A stretch of 37,199 nucleotides of DNA from Spirochaetaceae bacterium. Its GTDB lineage: Bacteria; Spirochaetota; Spirochaetia; Treponematales; Treponemataceae. Positions 8,022 through 17,256 of the stretch are shown piece after piece; within the stretch, counting starts at the first letter, position 1; each line of letters starts with the position of its first letter. The notes below the pieces were generated by a model, which saw nothing but the letters and a program-made list of their open reading frames with translations, was not told where the DNA came from and did no database searches. The translations under genes were made by a program, and so were the position numbers. Location of the stretch: assembly GCA_017622135.1 (NCBI GenBank), contig JAGARR010000036.1, positions 1-37,199 on the forward strand, read 5' to 3'.

Positions 8022-10463
8022 ATGAGTGACTATCTTGATATAAACAACGAAGAATTGCTCAAGGATTTTTTCAGCGAGGCCGACCAGCAGGTTGAAAACC
8101 TCGAAAGCAATATCCTTGTCATTGAAAATGATCCTTCCAACCGAGAGGCAATCGACGAAATTTTCCGTGCTGCGCATACTCTGAAGGGTGGTTCCGCCAC
8201 TGTAGAGATGACTGAGTTGTCTAGTTTTACCCACGTAGTCGAGGATCTTCTTGATGAGATTCGTTCTGACCGGGTGGATGTGACGGGACCTGTTGTGGAT
8301 ATCCTGCTCTCTTCCATTGATGTCATCAAGGCCATGCTGGGGGCTCGTCAGGATGGAGGCATCTATGATGCCGACGTGGAGCCTATCAAGAACACACTCA
8401 AGTCATTCATTCCTGCCAAGGACGGCAAGAAGTCTGCACCGGCACCTGTTGCCCCAGTGGCACCCGCTCGTCCAGTTGCCAGCGCTCCCGTGTCTGTGGC
8501 CAGCACCTTGCCCTCTCCTGGAGCGGGTCTCTCCGAGTATGAACTGCTGGAGTTGAAGGAGGCCTGTGAGGGCAAGCAGAAGCTGTGGGGTATTACTGTC
8601 ATGTTTGATGAGAGCAACCTCATGAACTCTGTGGGTGGCATTCAGGTTTTTGCCGCCCTCAAGGGGCGTGGCCTTATCCTCAAGACCATCCCTGATTTCG
8701 ATGCCCTTTATTCAGATGAGTTCCATCCCCAGGTAGTTTATTTTGTGGCTACAGATGCCTCCGCCGACGAGTTGGAGGATGTGTCCTTTATTCCTGATGT
8801 GACCCTCTGTACTGACGCCCAGTGTCTAGAGGACGGCGTGGTTTCTTCAGGCTACAGTGCACCGGCAGCACAGTCCGTGGCCGTCGCACCGTCACCTCAG
8901 CCTGTGGCCGTTGCTCCGCCCCCCCAGCCTGTGCCAGAGGCTTCTCCTGCCAAGGTGGAGGATGTTTCCGCACCAAAGGCCGCTGAGCAGCTGGATCTTG
9001 CCGCAGAAAAGAAGTCTGTAGCTCCCAAGTCCGATGGTGGAAAGAAGCCCTCCCAAGGCCACAGCAATGCAGGCAGTGTCCTGCGTGTTGATGCGAAGCG
9101 AATCGACTACTTGCTGAACCTGGTCAGTGAGACCGTCATTACCAAGGCGGCCTTCAACCAGATTTCCACCCAAGTTGGTGACCTGCTGGCCCAGTTCCAG
9201 ACGGTCGGCTCCGGCTACAAGGAGAAGGTGCACGCACTCTTTGAGCAGATGCCTCGTTTTCTGGAGGAGATCCAGAACGGTGCCTCTGTGAAGGATATCC
9301 GATCCGCCATCAACGAGGAGTTTGGGGACCTTTTCTCCGTCTTCGATCCCTTTGAGGCTAACTTCAAGTCTGTAACCACCAAGTTCCGTTCCTCAACCCA
9401 GAACTTGGGGCGCATTGCTGGTGAGTTGCAGGAAGGTGTCATGAAGATCCGAATGGTTCCCATCAGCCAGATTTTCTCCCGCTTCCCCCGTGTTGTCCGT
9501 GACCTGAGCCGTGACCTGAACAAGAAGGTCAACCTGGTGATTGAGGGTGAGGACACGGAATTGGACAAGTCCGTTACCGAGGATCTGTTGGATCCCATCA
9601 TGCACTGTGTCCGCAATTCCTTGGATCACGGTATCGAGCATCCTGAGGATCGTGCGGAGGCAGGCAAGAGTGAGGAAGGAACCTTGCTTCTCAAGGCCAG
9701 CAACGAAGGCAACCTGATCGTCATCGACATTGAGGATGATGGCGCTGGAATCGATGTGAACAGGGTTCGTCAGAAGGCCATTGATCGTGGACTTATCCAT
9801 CCCAACAAGATTATCAGCGACCAGGAGGCATTCCAGCTGATTTTTGAGCCAGGCTTCTCCACCGCCGCAAAGATTTCTTCCGTATCGGGAAGAGGTGTCG
9901 GTCTTGATGTCGTTCGTAACCAGATTGAGAAGCTGAAGGGCTCTGTGGTGGTTACCTCCGAGCGTGGCATGGGAACAAAATTCAGTATCCGTCTGCCCCT
10001 CACTCTGGCCATCATCCAGGGCCTTCTGGTTCGGGTTGGAGAGGAGGTGTACTCCATCCCCATCACCTCCGTCATCGAGAGTCATCGTGTCCGCCAGGAT
10101 GAGATCAACACCATCGACAACTACGAGGTTCTCAACGTTCGTAACGAGGTTATCAGCATCCTGCGTCTGGATCGCCTGTTCAATATCAAGCAGACAGAGG
10201 AGAAGGAACACTACTTCATCGTAATTGTGGGTAGTGCGGACAAGAAGATTGGTGTTATGGTAGACTCCCTCATCGGTGAGGAGGACGTGGTAATCAAGCC
10301 TCTTCGGGACCAGTTCACAAAGTCGCCTGGTGTTGCAGGAGCATCCATTCTTGGTGATGGTTCCGTCTCGTTGATTATCGATGTCAGCCAGTTGCTTGAA
10401 CTGGGTGTTCGCCAGGAAATTGATGCCCGGGAAAGACGGGAAGAGATTGAGTTCTCGTTGTAA
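8022..10463 (+). CDS. cheA: Chemotaxis histidine kinase CheA
   Basis: CheA autophosphorylates in receptor arrays and passes phosphate to CheY. Domains in order: HPt with phospho-histidine in RAAHTLKGGSA (His52); a P2-like CheY-binding domain at about 170-270 between Ala/Pro-rich linkers; dimerisation helices from about 350; HATPase with N box HCVRNSLDHGIEHP near 527, G1 EDDGAGID near 571 and G2 SGRGVGLDVV near 621; and a CheW-like regulatory domain from about 660 to the end. Start at 8022 (MSDYLD) rather than 8016 is chosen because it fits the promoter spacing; neither has a ribosome binding site. First gene of the che operon, 9 nt before cheW. Confidence 0.97.
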   Translation: MSDYLDINNEELLKDFFSEADQQVENLESNILVIENDPSNREAIDEIFRAAHTLKGGSATVEMTELSSFTHVVEDLLDEIRSDRVDVTGPVVDILLSSIDVIKAMLGARQDGGIYDADVEPIKNTLKSFIPAKDGKKSAPAPVAPVAPARPVASAPVSVASTLPSPGAGLSEYELLELKEACEGKQKLWGITVMFDESNLMNSVGGIQVFAALKGRGLILKTIPDFDALYSDEFHPQVVYFVATDASADELEDVSFIPDVTLCTDAQCLEDGVVSSGYSAPAAQSVAVAPSPQPVAVAPPPQPVPEASPAKVEDVSAPKAAEQLDLAAEKKSVAPKSDGGKKPSQGHSNAGSVLRVDAKRIDYLLNLVSETVITKAAFNQISTQVGDLLAQFQTVGSGYKEKVHALFEQMPRFLEEIQNGASVKDIRSAINEEFGDLFSVFDPFEANFKSVTTKFRSSTQNLGRIAGELQEGVMKIRMVPISQIFSRFPRVVRDLSRDLNKKVNLVIEGEDTELDKSVTEDLLDPIMHCVRNSLDHGIEHPEDRAEAGKSEEGTLLLKASNEGNLIVIDIEDDGAGIDVNRVRQKAIDRGLIHPNKIISDQEAFQLIFEPGFSTAAKISSVSGRGVGLDVVRNQIEKLKGSVVVTSERGMGTKFSIRLPLTLAIIQGLLVRVGEEVYSIPITSVIESHRVRQDEINTIDNYEVLNVRNEVISILRLDRLFNIKQTEEKEHYFIVIVGSADKKIGVMVDSLIGEEDVVIKPLRDQFTKSPGVAGASILGDGSVSLIIDVSQLLELGVRQEIDARERREEIEFSL

Positions 10464-10472
10464 GGGGAGTGT

Positions 10473-11879
10473 ATGGAAAGTATTGCAGATATCAAGGAAG
10501 CGTTGCTACAAAATTCTGAGACCGTCGTTGAGAACCAAAAGGATAGAATCTCAGCGGTGGACTTCAAGATGGTCACCTTCTCCCTGGCCGGCAAGGATTA
10601 TGCCATCGACATCATGAAGGTGAAAGAGATTGCCAAGGCCGGTCACTTTACCTATGTGCCCAACACCATGCCCTTTGTGCTTGGTGTGCATAACCTTCGT
10701 GGCGACATCATCTCCATCATCGACCTACGTCGTTTCTTCAATATCGAGGTGCCGGCTCGTTCCAAGGATTCCTTGGAGAGCATGTTGGTGGTGAATGTGG
10801 GAGACCAGCTTTTCGGTGTAGTTGTAGACGTAATCGACAAGGTGGTGGGAATCCAGAAGAGTTCCATTCAGCCTCCCCATCCTCTTTTCGGTGATATCAA
10901 CATCAAGTACATCTATGGAGTGGTGGAAAGCCACGACCGCCTGTATGTTCTTCTGGATGTGGACAGAATTTTCGGTGTAAAGAGTTCTGCTGCACAAGAA
11001 AAGAAGGCCGTTGATAATGACAGCTACAATTCAAACGCTCAGGATGTTGTCAGCGAGGCATCTGTTGCTCAGGAAAGTAATAAGCCTGCAGTGGCACCCA
11101 GTGCCGCATCCAAGGTGGAGACAAAGGCTCCGGTGGTTTCTGACTCTGACTATGTATTTGTGAAGGACAGTCTCCAGAAGTTAAAGTCCTTCTATGTGAC
11201 AAATGTTAATGAGGTTTGGGTGAAGCGTCGGTTCGAGGAGTGGGTAGGACAGCGCGGGCGTGACAAGTCCCAGCTGGTGGATGCTCAGGATGCAGATGCC
11301 TTTCTGGCTCCCTTCTATTCCTCCAATACAGGTGCCTTTTGGTCAAAGGAATATGCGGAAAATATCTTCAAGGTTCTGCCTGAGAATTCTGCCAAGCAGA
11401 TTTGTATCTGGAATCCTGGTTGCGGAAAGGGATATGAGGCATATTCTTTGGCTTGCCTCCTACGCAAGCGGTATCCAGACGCTCGCATAAAGATTTATGC
11501 CCAGGACATTGATCTGCTGAACATCTCCAATGCACCCTTGTTGACGGTGCCGCCTGAGGTTGCCAGCAGCTGGTATGCACCCTTTGTTGTTCAGTCTGTG
11601 TCTGGCTCCTATTCCTTCAAGCCAGAGATAAAGGAAATGGTGCTCTTTGAGTATCATGACTGTACCCATGTAAGCAATATGCCTGTGATTGACATGGTGT
11701 TCTCTCGAGATCTTGTCTCCTTCTTAAAGCCTGAGGTTCAGAGTGCTCTTCTGGAGGATTTTGACGAGAAGCTCAAGGGAAATGGTAAGCTGATTCTTGG
11801 AGAGAACGAGACGCTGGCCTATCTTTCCAATTGGTCAGAAACATTAGTAGGTTCTGTCGTTGTATACGGCAAACAATAA
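10473..11879 (+). CDS. cheW: CheW-CheR-like fusion protein
   Basis: The 468-residue protein is far longer than plain CheW (about 150-170). Residues 28-165 form the CheW scaffold that couples receptors to CheA. A Ser/Ala/Val linker follows (about 175-220). The C-terminal 240 residues resemble CheR methyltransferase: a CheR-like N-terminal helix region, an altered SAM-binding motif WNPGCGKGYEAYSLAC near 312-325 and a RDLVSFLKPEVQ-like segment later. Treponemal che operons are known to carry such a long CheW. Whether the methyltransferase half is active is open, because the usual GEE of the motif reads GYE. Good AGGGGAG ribosome binding site. Confidence 0.9.
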   Translation: MESIADIKEALLQNSETVVENQKDRISAVDFKMVTFSLAGKDYAIDIMKVKEIAKAGHFTYVPNTMPFVLGVHNLRGDIISIIDLRRFFNIEVPARSKDSLESMLVVNVGDQLFGVVVDVIDKVVGIQKSSIQPPHPLFGDINIKYIYGVVESHDRLYVLLDVDRIFGVKSSAAQEKKAVDNDSYNSNAQDVVSEASVAQESNKPAVAPSAASKVETKAPVVSDSDYVFVKDSLQKLKSFYVTNVNEVWVKRRFEEWVGQRGRDKSQLVDAQDADAFLAPFYSSNTGAFWSKEYAENIFKVLPENSAKQICIWNPGCGKGYEAYSLACLLRKRYPDARIKIYAQDIDLLNISNAPLLTVPPEVASSWYAPFVVQSVSGSYSFKPEIKEMVLFEYHDCTHVSNMPVIDMVFSRDLVSFLKPEVQSALLEDFDEKLKGNGKLILGENETLAYLSNWSETLVGSVVVYGKQ

Positions 11880-11902
11880 ATATTTTGAGGTAAGGGGATT
11901 TT

Positions 11903-12367
11903 ATGAGAGTTGAGTATATTAATCCGTTTGTAGAAACAGCTTACAGCATCCTAAAGGAAGTTCTGCAGGGTGAGGTTCGCCGCGGAGATTTATATTTGAA
12001 GTCTACCTCAATGCCTGTAATGGGTGTTGCTGCCTTGGTCGGTTTGGCTGGTGATGTGGAAGGCCGTGTGCTTTTCGACATGTCCATGGAGACAGCATTG
12101 AAGATTGCTTCCCGCATGAATATGGAGGAGTTGCCTGTTTTTGATGAGTTGGCTAAGGCTACCATCACTGAGTTGGCAAACCTCATCACTGCACAGGCTG
12201 TTACAAAGCTGCATGAGTTGGGCTTCAAGTTTGACCTGACACCGCCGGCTTTGTTCACCGGTGAGAAGATGGAGATTTCAGATCATGAAGTAGAGGCTTT
12301 GATTGTTCCCATGATTACAGAACAGGGAAAGGTCGAAGTTAACGTTGCAATTCGTGAAAGGATGTAA
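11903..12367 (+). CDS. cheX: CheX, CheY-phosphate phosphatase
   Basis: CheX removes phosphate from CheY and replaces CheZ in spirochaetes. The 154-residue product carries the catalytic E-x-x-N motif (Glu90, Asn93 in ATITELANLITAQA) on the expected helix and the C-terminal beta strands of the CheC/FliY/CheX family. AAGGGG lies upstream of the ATG. It sits between cheW/R and cheY with 23-nt and 11-nt gaps, clearly one operon. Confidence 0.95.
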   Translation: MRVEYINPFVETAYSILKEVLQGEVRRGDLYLKSTSMPVMGVAALVGLAGDVEGRVLFDMSMETALKIASRMNMEELPVFDELAKATITELANLITAQAVTKLHELGFKFDLTPPALFTGEKMEISDHEVEALIVPMITEQGKVEVNVAIRERM

Positions 12368-12378
12368 AGGAGCAAAGT

Positions 12379-12813
12379 ATGAAGACAAAGCAGGATTTTC
12401 CGTCAATTAATGAGCGACCACCAGAGGGCATTCGGTTGGATGGAACAAAGGTAAAGATACTTGTTGTTGACGACTCCATGTTCGTTGCAAAGCAGTTGGG
12501 TCAGATTTTGTCCAGCGAAGGATACGAGGTGGTTGCTACTGCTGCCGACGGCAAGGAGGGCGTTGATAAGTACAAGGAACTGTATCCCAATGTGGATGCA
12601 GTGACCATGGATATTACTATGCCCCGCATGGATGGTCTTACCGCCTTGGAGCAGATTATGGCCTTTGACAAGGATGCGAAGGTTGTGATGGTCAGTGCTC
12701 TTGGAAAGGAAGAGTTGGTGAAGAAGTCCTTGATGCTTGGAGCTAAGAACTATATTGTCAAGCCTCTGGACCGGAAGAAGGTATTGGAGCGTCTCGCCGC
12801 CTCAATAAAATAA
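12379..12813 (+). CDS. cheY: Chemotaxis response regulator CheY
   Basis: Single receiver domain that, when phosphorylated by CheA, binds the flagellar motor switch. Key residues are present: acidic pair Asp31-Asp32 (VVDDS), phospho-acceptor Asp78 (TMDITMPRMDG), Ser106 (VSALG) and Lys128 (IVKPLD). The 144 residues include about 22 extra at the N terminus before the first strand, which is longer than enteric CheY. AAAGGAG ribosome binding site. Last gene of the operon, followed by a terminator. Confidence 0.96.
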   Translation: MKTKQDFPSINERPPEGIRLDGTKVKILVVDDSMFVAKQLGQILSSEGYEVVATAADGKEGVDKYKELYPNVDAVTMDITMPRMDGLTALEQIMAFDKDAKVVMVSALGKEELVKKSLMLGAKNYIVKPLDRKKVLERLAASIK

Positions 12814-12829
12814 GGTCTTTTGTTGTATG

Positions 12830-12863
12830 AACCGCAGCGTTCTCAGGAGCGTTGCGGTTTTTT
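12830..12863 (+). terminator. Intrinsic terminator of the che operon
   Basis: Stem arms AACCGCAGCG and CGTTGCGGTT (one G-T pair) with an additional inner pairing, followed by six T. It lies 17 nt after the cheY stop. Confidence 0.88.
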
Positions 12864-12944
12864 ATCATGAGGGGTAGCTTGTAAAGAATTAATCCCCAGT
12901 TTTGTTTCAGAAAATGCAACAAAAAGTAAATATCATGGCGGGGG

Positions 12945-13264
12945 GGCGTCAAGAATTCTCCTTGGGTAGTTGTTCTCCCAGTTGTACACGGTCTTCACCG
13001 ACACCCTCGTGTCGCTCGGCCACCCCTTCTCGTTTAGCTCTGCAACTGCTGCATATGGGCTGTATTTCAACTCCACGATAAACTGCCTCAGCTCACGGGA
13101 AGGGCGGTGTCTACCATGACTCTCGGTATGCTCTCCGGTTCTTGTTCTGCTCGTCGGCAATGTTCTGTGCGTACTCGGCGTTGTGCTCCATCACCGTGGT
13201 CAGCTCGATCCTTTTATGCTTCTCTGTCCATGGGCTTCTGGCTTCCTGTTTTGTGGTGATTCCA
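12945..13264 (-). pseudogene. IS30-family transposase remnant
   Basis: Minus-strand pieces in two frames read as one IS30-like N-terminal region: first TVMEHNAEYAQNIADEQNKN (stop at about 13118), then after a frameshift SRELRQFIVELKYSPYAAVA and VSVKTVYNW, ending by stop near 12933. The YSPYAAV and KTVYN segments are typical of IS30-type helix-turn-helix regions. There is no catalytic DDE domain and no complete start, so it is dead. The family assignment is from memory of the motif. It lies between the che terminator and tRNA-Val, a common landing area. No inverted terminal repeats could be paired. Confidence 0.6.
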
Positions 13265-13374
13265 TTATAACAGAGGTTGGAAACCTTTTTTACTGGAGAA
13301 TTACATTTTATGGGTTACATTTTTTATTATGAGGAAAAAGTTTTGTTGACAGATTGGGTAAGCTGTGCAAATAT

Positions 13375-13404
13375 AAAAAAAGAGACAGGATCTCTCCTGT
13401 CTCT
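13375..13404 (-). terminator. Terminator of tRNA-Val
   Basis: Read on the minus strand: stem AGAGACAGGA/TCCTGTCTCT with a 4-nt loop, followed by a run of seven or more T, directly after the tRNA 3' end. Confidence 0.88.
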
Positions 13405-13406
13405 TC

Positions 13407-13480
13407 TGGGCGATACTGGAATCGAACCAGTGACCCCAAGCGTGTCATGCTTGTACTCTAACCAACTGAGCTAATCGCCC
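13407..13480 (-). tRNA. tRNA-Val(GAC)
   Basis: A full cloverleaf is seen on the minus strand. The acceptor stem GGGCGAT/ATCGCCC, D arm, anticodon stem CAAGC/GCTTG with a seven-base loop ATGACAC (anticodon GAC at 13444-13446) and T arm GGTTCGATTCC are intact. The discriminator is A at 13407. CCA is not encoded. It reads GUC/GUU valine codons. Confidence 0.97.
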
Positions 13481-13496
13481 TAATGAATGTTTTGAT

Positions 13497-13525
13497 ATTA
13501 AATCACAAAAACTTTTTTAGGTCAA
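13497..13525 (-). promoter_or_regulatory. Promoter of tRNA-Val
   Basis: Minus strand: TTGACC (13520-13525), 17-nt spacer, TTTAAT (13497-13502), 16 nt before the tRNA 5' end. Confidence 0.65.
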
Positions 13526-13568
13526 GGGTTTGAGGCAAGGATACATCCTGAAGGTGGAGGGTTGCAAA

Positions 13569-14423
13569 ATGAATGTCTTATTCCTGGCTGAAAATCCCCA
13601 GCTGTTCATCGAGTACGCGGCTCGACTGGAAAGGAACGATCTTCCCTTCTGGACTGCCTCAAACAACAATGACTTTCACAAGATGATGACACAGGTAAAA
13701 ATCGATGTGGTGCTGGCAGATTATCACTTGATGAATTTCAAGGATTTCGATGTCTATCAGCATATAGCAAAGCATAGAAAAGATCTGGTGTTCCTGTTTT
13801 TAAATGATCCTGAAGGAAAGGGTGATTTACTAGTTCAATGGGAGGACAGGGTAAGGCAAAGTTTTCCTGACCAGTGGACTGATGAGTTGAATCAGTTTCT
13901 TCGTATTATGACGACGCCGGTTGTTCCGAAGTCTTTCTCACGCCAGCCGACAAGGCTCCAGGACTTGATGGAGCAAATTGACGGAAAAGATGGAAAGCAA
14001 ATACCAGAGTTGTCTGAAAGGATGTTTGAGACGAATCATAATCGGGCAGTGGAGGGGACCGGCGAGCATGAAGTCTTTCCCGGAGGGGCTCAGCGTGACT
14101 CCTTGGGGACGGTAGCCTTTGAGGATGGCTCTCTGGAGGAATTCATGGAGCTGAGGAAAAAATATAGGATAGGATACCAAGAATATATACTGATGAAATT
14201 GTTTTTCCGTCGTATGAATCAGTTTGTAGAGATGGATGAAATACATGGACTCTTGAAGATGCCACGGAATAAAAAGACTGGGAATGCTGTCTACCATCAT
14301 ATTTATCGAATAAGAAATTTTTTGAAAGAGATAGGCCAGCACGAAGTGCAGCTTATACGTGTAAGGAAAGGGTGTTATAGCCTTGTTTCGGATGAGAGAA
14401 ATCCTGAAAAAAAGAGTTTTTGA
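13569..14423 (+). CDS. Degenerate response regulator with OmpR-type winged helix
   Basis: The 284-residue protein starts with a receiver-like fold (MNVLFLAENPQ) in which the usual acidic pair is missing, an Asp at 51 in LADYHLMN could match the phospho-acceptor, and no conserved switch lysine is seen. A low-complexity middle follows. Residues about 200-280 look like an OmpR/PhoB winged helix (YHHIYRIRNFLKEI, then VRKGCYSLV). It therefore probably binds DNA with phosphorylation-independent or altered control. Start at 13569 chosen for GGAGG at 8 nt. No kinase is adjacent; a soluble chemoreceptor follows with its own promoter. Confidence 0.7.
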   Translation: MNVLFLAENPQLFIEYAARLERNDLPFWTASNNNDFHKMMTQVKIDVVLADYHLMNFKDFDVYQHIAKHRKDLVFLFLNDPEGKGDLLVQWEDRVRQSFPDQWTDELNQFLRIMTTPVVPKSFSRQPTRLQDLMEQIDGKDGKQIPELSERMFETNHNRAVEGTGEHEVFPGGAQRDSLGTVAFEDGSLEEFMELRKKYRIGYQEYILMKLFFRRMNQFVEMDEIHGLLKMPRNKKTGNAVYHHIYRIRNFLKEIGQHEVQLIRVRKGCYSLVSDERNPEKKSF

Positions 14424-14452
14424 AGGAATGCTATATGTTAAGTAAAAAGTTC

Positions 14453-14481
14453 TTGTTTTTCTATAGTGCCTGTGGTATACT
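14453..14481 (+). promoter_or_regulatory. Promoter of the CZB chemoreceptor gene
   Basis: TTGTTT (14453-14458), 17-nt spacer ending in TGG (extended -10), TATACT (14476-14481). The -10 ends 6 nt before the ATG at 14488, giving a predicted leaderless mRNA. Confidence 0.7.
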
Positions 14482-14487
14482 AACCCT

Positions 14488-15921
14488 ATGTTTGGTAAGA
14501 AGAAATCCGATGGGGAAGTTGTTGCTGTAAATAGGGCTACTGTACGTAGGGGTAATGACGGTAATTGTACTGATCTTGATAACATCTATACCGCATCAGA
14601 GAAGTTGTCATTCCTGCTGCGTTCTAGTGTCAAGTCTGTGTCCCAGGTTCTGTTTTATATGCACAAACAGAACGACTATCTCAGTTCATTTTCTAGCAGT
14701 ATAGACAGTGTCCTTGAGTCTACCACAAGTGTGCGGGGAAGAGTGGGGGAGATGGAGTCTTCCCTTAGCAGGCTAGATGGGGAGATTAAGTCATCTGGTG
14801 CTGTCTTTGAGCAGCTGGGCGCATCTGTTCAGAGTGTAGCCGAGGTGGTGTCCAACCGCATCAAGATAACTGAGGAGCTGGCTGCTGCAACAAACGAGGG
14901 CGCTGGTAAGGTCGCTCGGGTTTTGGACGTTATCAACGTGCTGAGCCAGAACGTCGATGCCATCAAGGATGTTATTTCTGCCATCAACGACATCAGTGAG
15001 CGGACAAACCTCTTGGCTATGAATGCCGCCATCGAGGCAGCCCATGCTGGTAAGGCGGGACTTGGTTTTGCGGTGGTTGCGGGGGAGATCAGAAAGCTTT
15101 CCGAGGGAACAAAGGCGAACTCTGCCAATATTGAGAAAACCTTGAAGAGCATGATCGATACCTTGGCTGATGCCCACCATACTGCAGATGAGGCTGGCTC
15201 CGCAATGAAGTGGATTGGAGGAAAGGTTGACGAGACCCGCACCTCATTCCAGGAGATTACCGATGAGATGGACAATTTGGCTGCTGATAGTAGGCAGGTT
15301 TCCCAGTCTGTTCGCCAGGTGTTGAAACTATCCCATGAGTCAAATGAATATTTCTCTGGAATTGCTTCTGGTGTAGTCACCATGTTATCCGAACTGGACA
15401 ATGAAAGGAATAGCTTGCAGAAGATTCAAAGCCAAGCAAGAGATGTTTCCGAGTTGATGAGTGGAGACCTCTTCGACATGAACAATATGGTGGCTTGCTG
15501 TATTGACATGGATGCGAATGTGCGCAAGCGGGCACATTGTGAGTGCACCTCCTCTTCCAAATATGTAGCAGAAAAGATTCCATTCAACACCATTCTTCTT
15601 AAACACTTGGCTTGGGTTACGAAGGTTCGCGCTCTGCTAGACGGTAAAATGTCCGCAGAAGGTGTCACCCTGGGTGACCATCATGCCTGCGACCTAGGAA
15701 AGTGGATTGACAACGAGGCGGCCAATACAGGTGTCACCTCATCCCAAAACTTCCAGGTGTTGTTGCGGGAGCACGAGGCCCTGCATGACATCGTAAAGAC
15801 TGTGTTCAGAAGCAAGGAGCTTCTTTCCCAGGAGGAACGGGAGCTGAAGTACCGGGATCTTTTGGATCGTTCCAATGCGGTCATTGACTGTCTCGTGAAG
15901 CTGCGTACAAATATCAACTAA
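14488..15921 (+). CDS. Soluble methyl-accepting chemotaxis protein with CZB domain
   Basis: The 477-residue receptor has no membrane segment. Residues about 90-330 form a chemoreceptor signalling coiled coil with the hairpin-tip motif INDISERTNLLAMNAAIEAA. The C-terminal 120 residues are a chemoreceptor zinc-binding (CZB) domain, recognised from HHACDLGKWI (His398/399, Cys401) and the later EHEALHD histidines. CZB domains bind zinc through three His and one Cys and can sense zinc or oxidants such as hypochlorous acid. It should act in cytoplasmic arrays with the CheA/CheW of this window. No ribosome binding site precedes the ATG. Confidence 0.9.
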   Translation: MFGKKKSDGEVVAVNRATVRRGNDGNCTDLDNIYTASEKLSFLLRSSVKSVSQVLFYMHKQNDYLSSFSSSIDSVLESTTSVRGRVGEMESSLSRLDGEIKSSGAVFEQLGASVQSVAEVVSNRIKITEELAAATNEGAGKVARVLDVINVLSQNVDAIKDVISAINDISERTNLLAMNAAIEAAHAGKAGLGFAVVAGEIRKLSEGTKANSANIEKTLKSMIDTLADAHHTADEAGSAMKWIGGKVDETRTSFQEITDEMDNLAADSRQVSQSVRQVLKLSHESNEYFSGIASGVVTMLSELDNERNSLQKIQSQARDVSELMSGDLFDMNNMVACCIDMDANVRKRAHCECTSSSKYVAEKIPFNTILLKHLAWVTKVRALLDGKMSAEGVTLGDHHACDLGKWIDNEAANTGVTSSQNFQVLLREHEALHDIVKTVFRSKELLSQEERELKYRDLLDRSNAVIDCLVKLRTNIN

Positions 15922-15940
15922 AGAAAGTGAATTGCAAAAG

Positions 15941-15995
15941 AAAAAGACTGGGGTTGAGTCCTGGAGTGGAGGGACTTTTGCCCAGTCTTTTTTTT
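15941..15995. terminator. Bidirectional terminator between mcp and ilvE
   Basis: Outer stem AAAAAGACTGGG/CCCAGTCTTTTT with an inner GAGTCC/GGACTT hairpin, flanked by A- and T-runs. It serves the chemoreceptor gene and the convergent ilvE. Confidence 0.85.
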
Positions 15996-16040
15996 GCCAG
16001 TAGCCCTTGGGGACAACCGGCAAAGGTCGTTTAGAGGAAA

Positions 16041-17126
16041 TTACAGGATGACGTTCCAGCCCTTGGTATCTTCGATTGCACCGTACTGGATGCCCTTCAG
16101 CTGTTTCTGAAGGCTTTCTCCCAGCTGGCCGGGCTTCCTGTCGTTGAAGACCCGCTCCACGCCATTGTGGGTGAGGCTTTCGATGGGGGTGATGCCAGCG
16201 GCAGTTCCTGTGACGAAGCATTCTACGGCGCTGTCCATCACCTCCTCGATGGAGAGAAGCCGTTCCTCCACCTCCTGGCCCTGCTGCCTGGCCAGGTCAA
16301 TGATGCTGGCTCGGGTGATGCCGGGAAGGATGGTGTCCCCCAACTCAGGGGTTACCAAGATGCCGTTTTCCAGCAGGAAGAAAATGTTGCAGGAGGAGCC
16401 CTCCTGGATGTATTTCTGCTCTATTGCATCCAGATAGACCACCTCCATGAAGCCCGCCTCCTCGGCCTCCTTCTTTGCAAGGGTGGAGATGACGTAGTTG
16501 GAGGCACACTTGATCCAGCCGGTGCCGTTGGGCGTGGCCCGGATGCGGTTGGTGGTGACTGCCTTGGTGTTGCCGCCCTTGAAGTAGGTGGAGACGCTGG
16601 TGGCACAGATGATGACATAAGGTTCCTTGGAGATGCCGATGCCGATGGCGGCCTCGCTGTTCATGTAGGGCCGCATGTAGACGGCGCTGGCGGAGGCAAA
16701 GTTGTCCTGCTCCCAACTGCTGTCGTAGTTGGGGACATAGCCCAGAGCGGCGTTGCGGCGGATGAATTCAGCGGAGGCCTTGAGGTAGAGCTCCTCCGGG
16801 AAGGGGGGGCAATAGAGTCCCTCCATGGACTTGCGGAAGCGGCGAGCGTTCTGATCCGGGCGGAAGATGCCGATCTTGCCATCCTTCTGGGGATAGGCCT
16901 TCATGCCCTCGAAGCAGCCGTAGCCGTACTGGCTGGTGTAGGATACGGCGGGAATGCCCAGCTGGTTGCGGTGGGCGATGACCTCCTGTCGCTTCGACTC
17001 ATCCATAGCTTGTAGCTCATCGTAGGGGATAGTGTCCGACTCAATCCATTCCTCCTGCCAGCCTTGTGTCTGTGGGTTATATCGTGCCATGTAGGAGATA
17101 GGATACATTTCAAGGTTAAAGGCCAT
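16041..17126 (-). CDS. ilvE: Branched-chain amino acid aminotransferase
   Basis: This PLP enzyme transfers the amino group between glutamate and the branched-chain 2-keto acids, the last step for valine, leucine and isoleucine, completing the pathway begun by ilvB and ilvD 11 kb away. The 361-residue product belongs to fold type IV: YGYGCFEGMKAY near 67-78, RFRKSMEG, PLP-lysine in WIKCASNYV (Lys206), and YIQEGSSCNIFF and FVTGTAAGI that bind cofactor phosphate. A strong AGGAGG precedes the ATG. Monocistronic, with its own promoter and terminator. Confidence 0.95.
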   Translation of the reverse strand: MAFNLEMYPISYMARYNPQTQGWQEEWIESDTIPYDELQAMDESKRQEVIAHRNQLGIPAVSYTSQYGYGCFEGMKAYPQKDGKIGIFRPDQNARRFRKSMEGLYCPPFPEELYLKASAEFIRRNAALGYVPNYDSSWEQDNFASASAVYMRPYMNSEAAIGIGISKEPYVIICATSVSTYFKGGNTKAVTTNRIRATPNGTGWIKCASNYVISTLAKKEAEEAGFMEVVYLDAIEQKYIQEGSSCNIFFLLENGILVTPELGDTILPGITRASIIDLARQQGQEVEERLLSIEEVMDSAVECFVTGTAAGITPIESLTHNGVERVFNDRKPGQLGESLQKQLKGIQYGAIEDTKGWNVIL

Positions 17127-17196
17127 TGTTTCCTCCTGGGTGGGCGGTGCTGGAAGTGTGTAGTTCCGTCAATGTCTGCCCGTTTGTTGATGTAAA

Positions 17197-17226
17197 AATA
17201 TATCATGTTCTGCATTGCCATGTAAA
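17197..17226 (-). promoter_or_regulatory. Promoter of ilvE
   Basis: Minus strand: TTTACA (17221-17226), 18-nt spacer, TATATT (17197-17202), about 70 nt before the start codon. Confidence 0.6.
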
Positions 17227-17256
17227 GGACGGTACATGACGCAAGGAGGCCCTGTC

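Noticed and set aside
13346..13377. Plus-strand promoter with TTGACA at 13346
   Set aside because: No -10 box at 16-18 nt spacing, and transcription would run antisense through the tRNA and its terminator.
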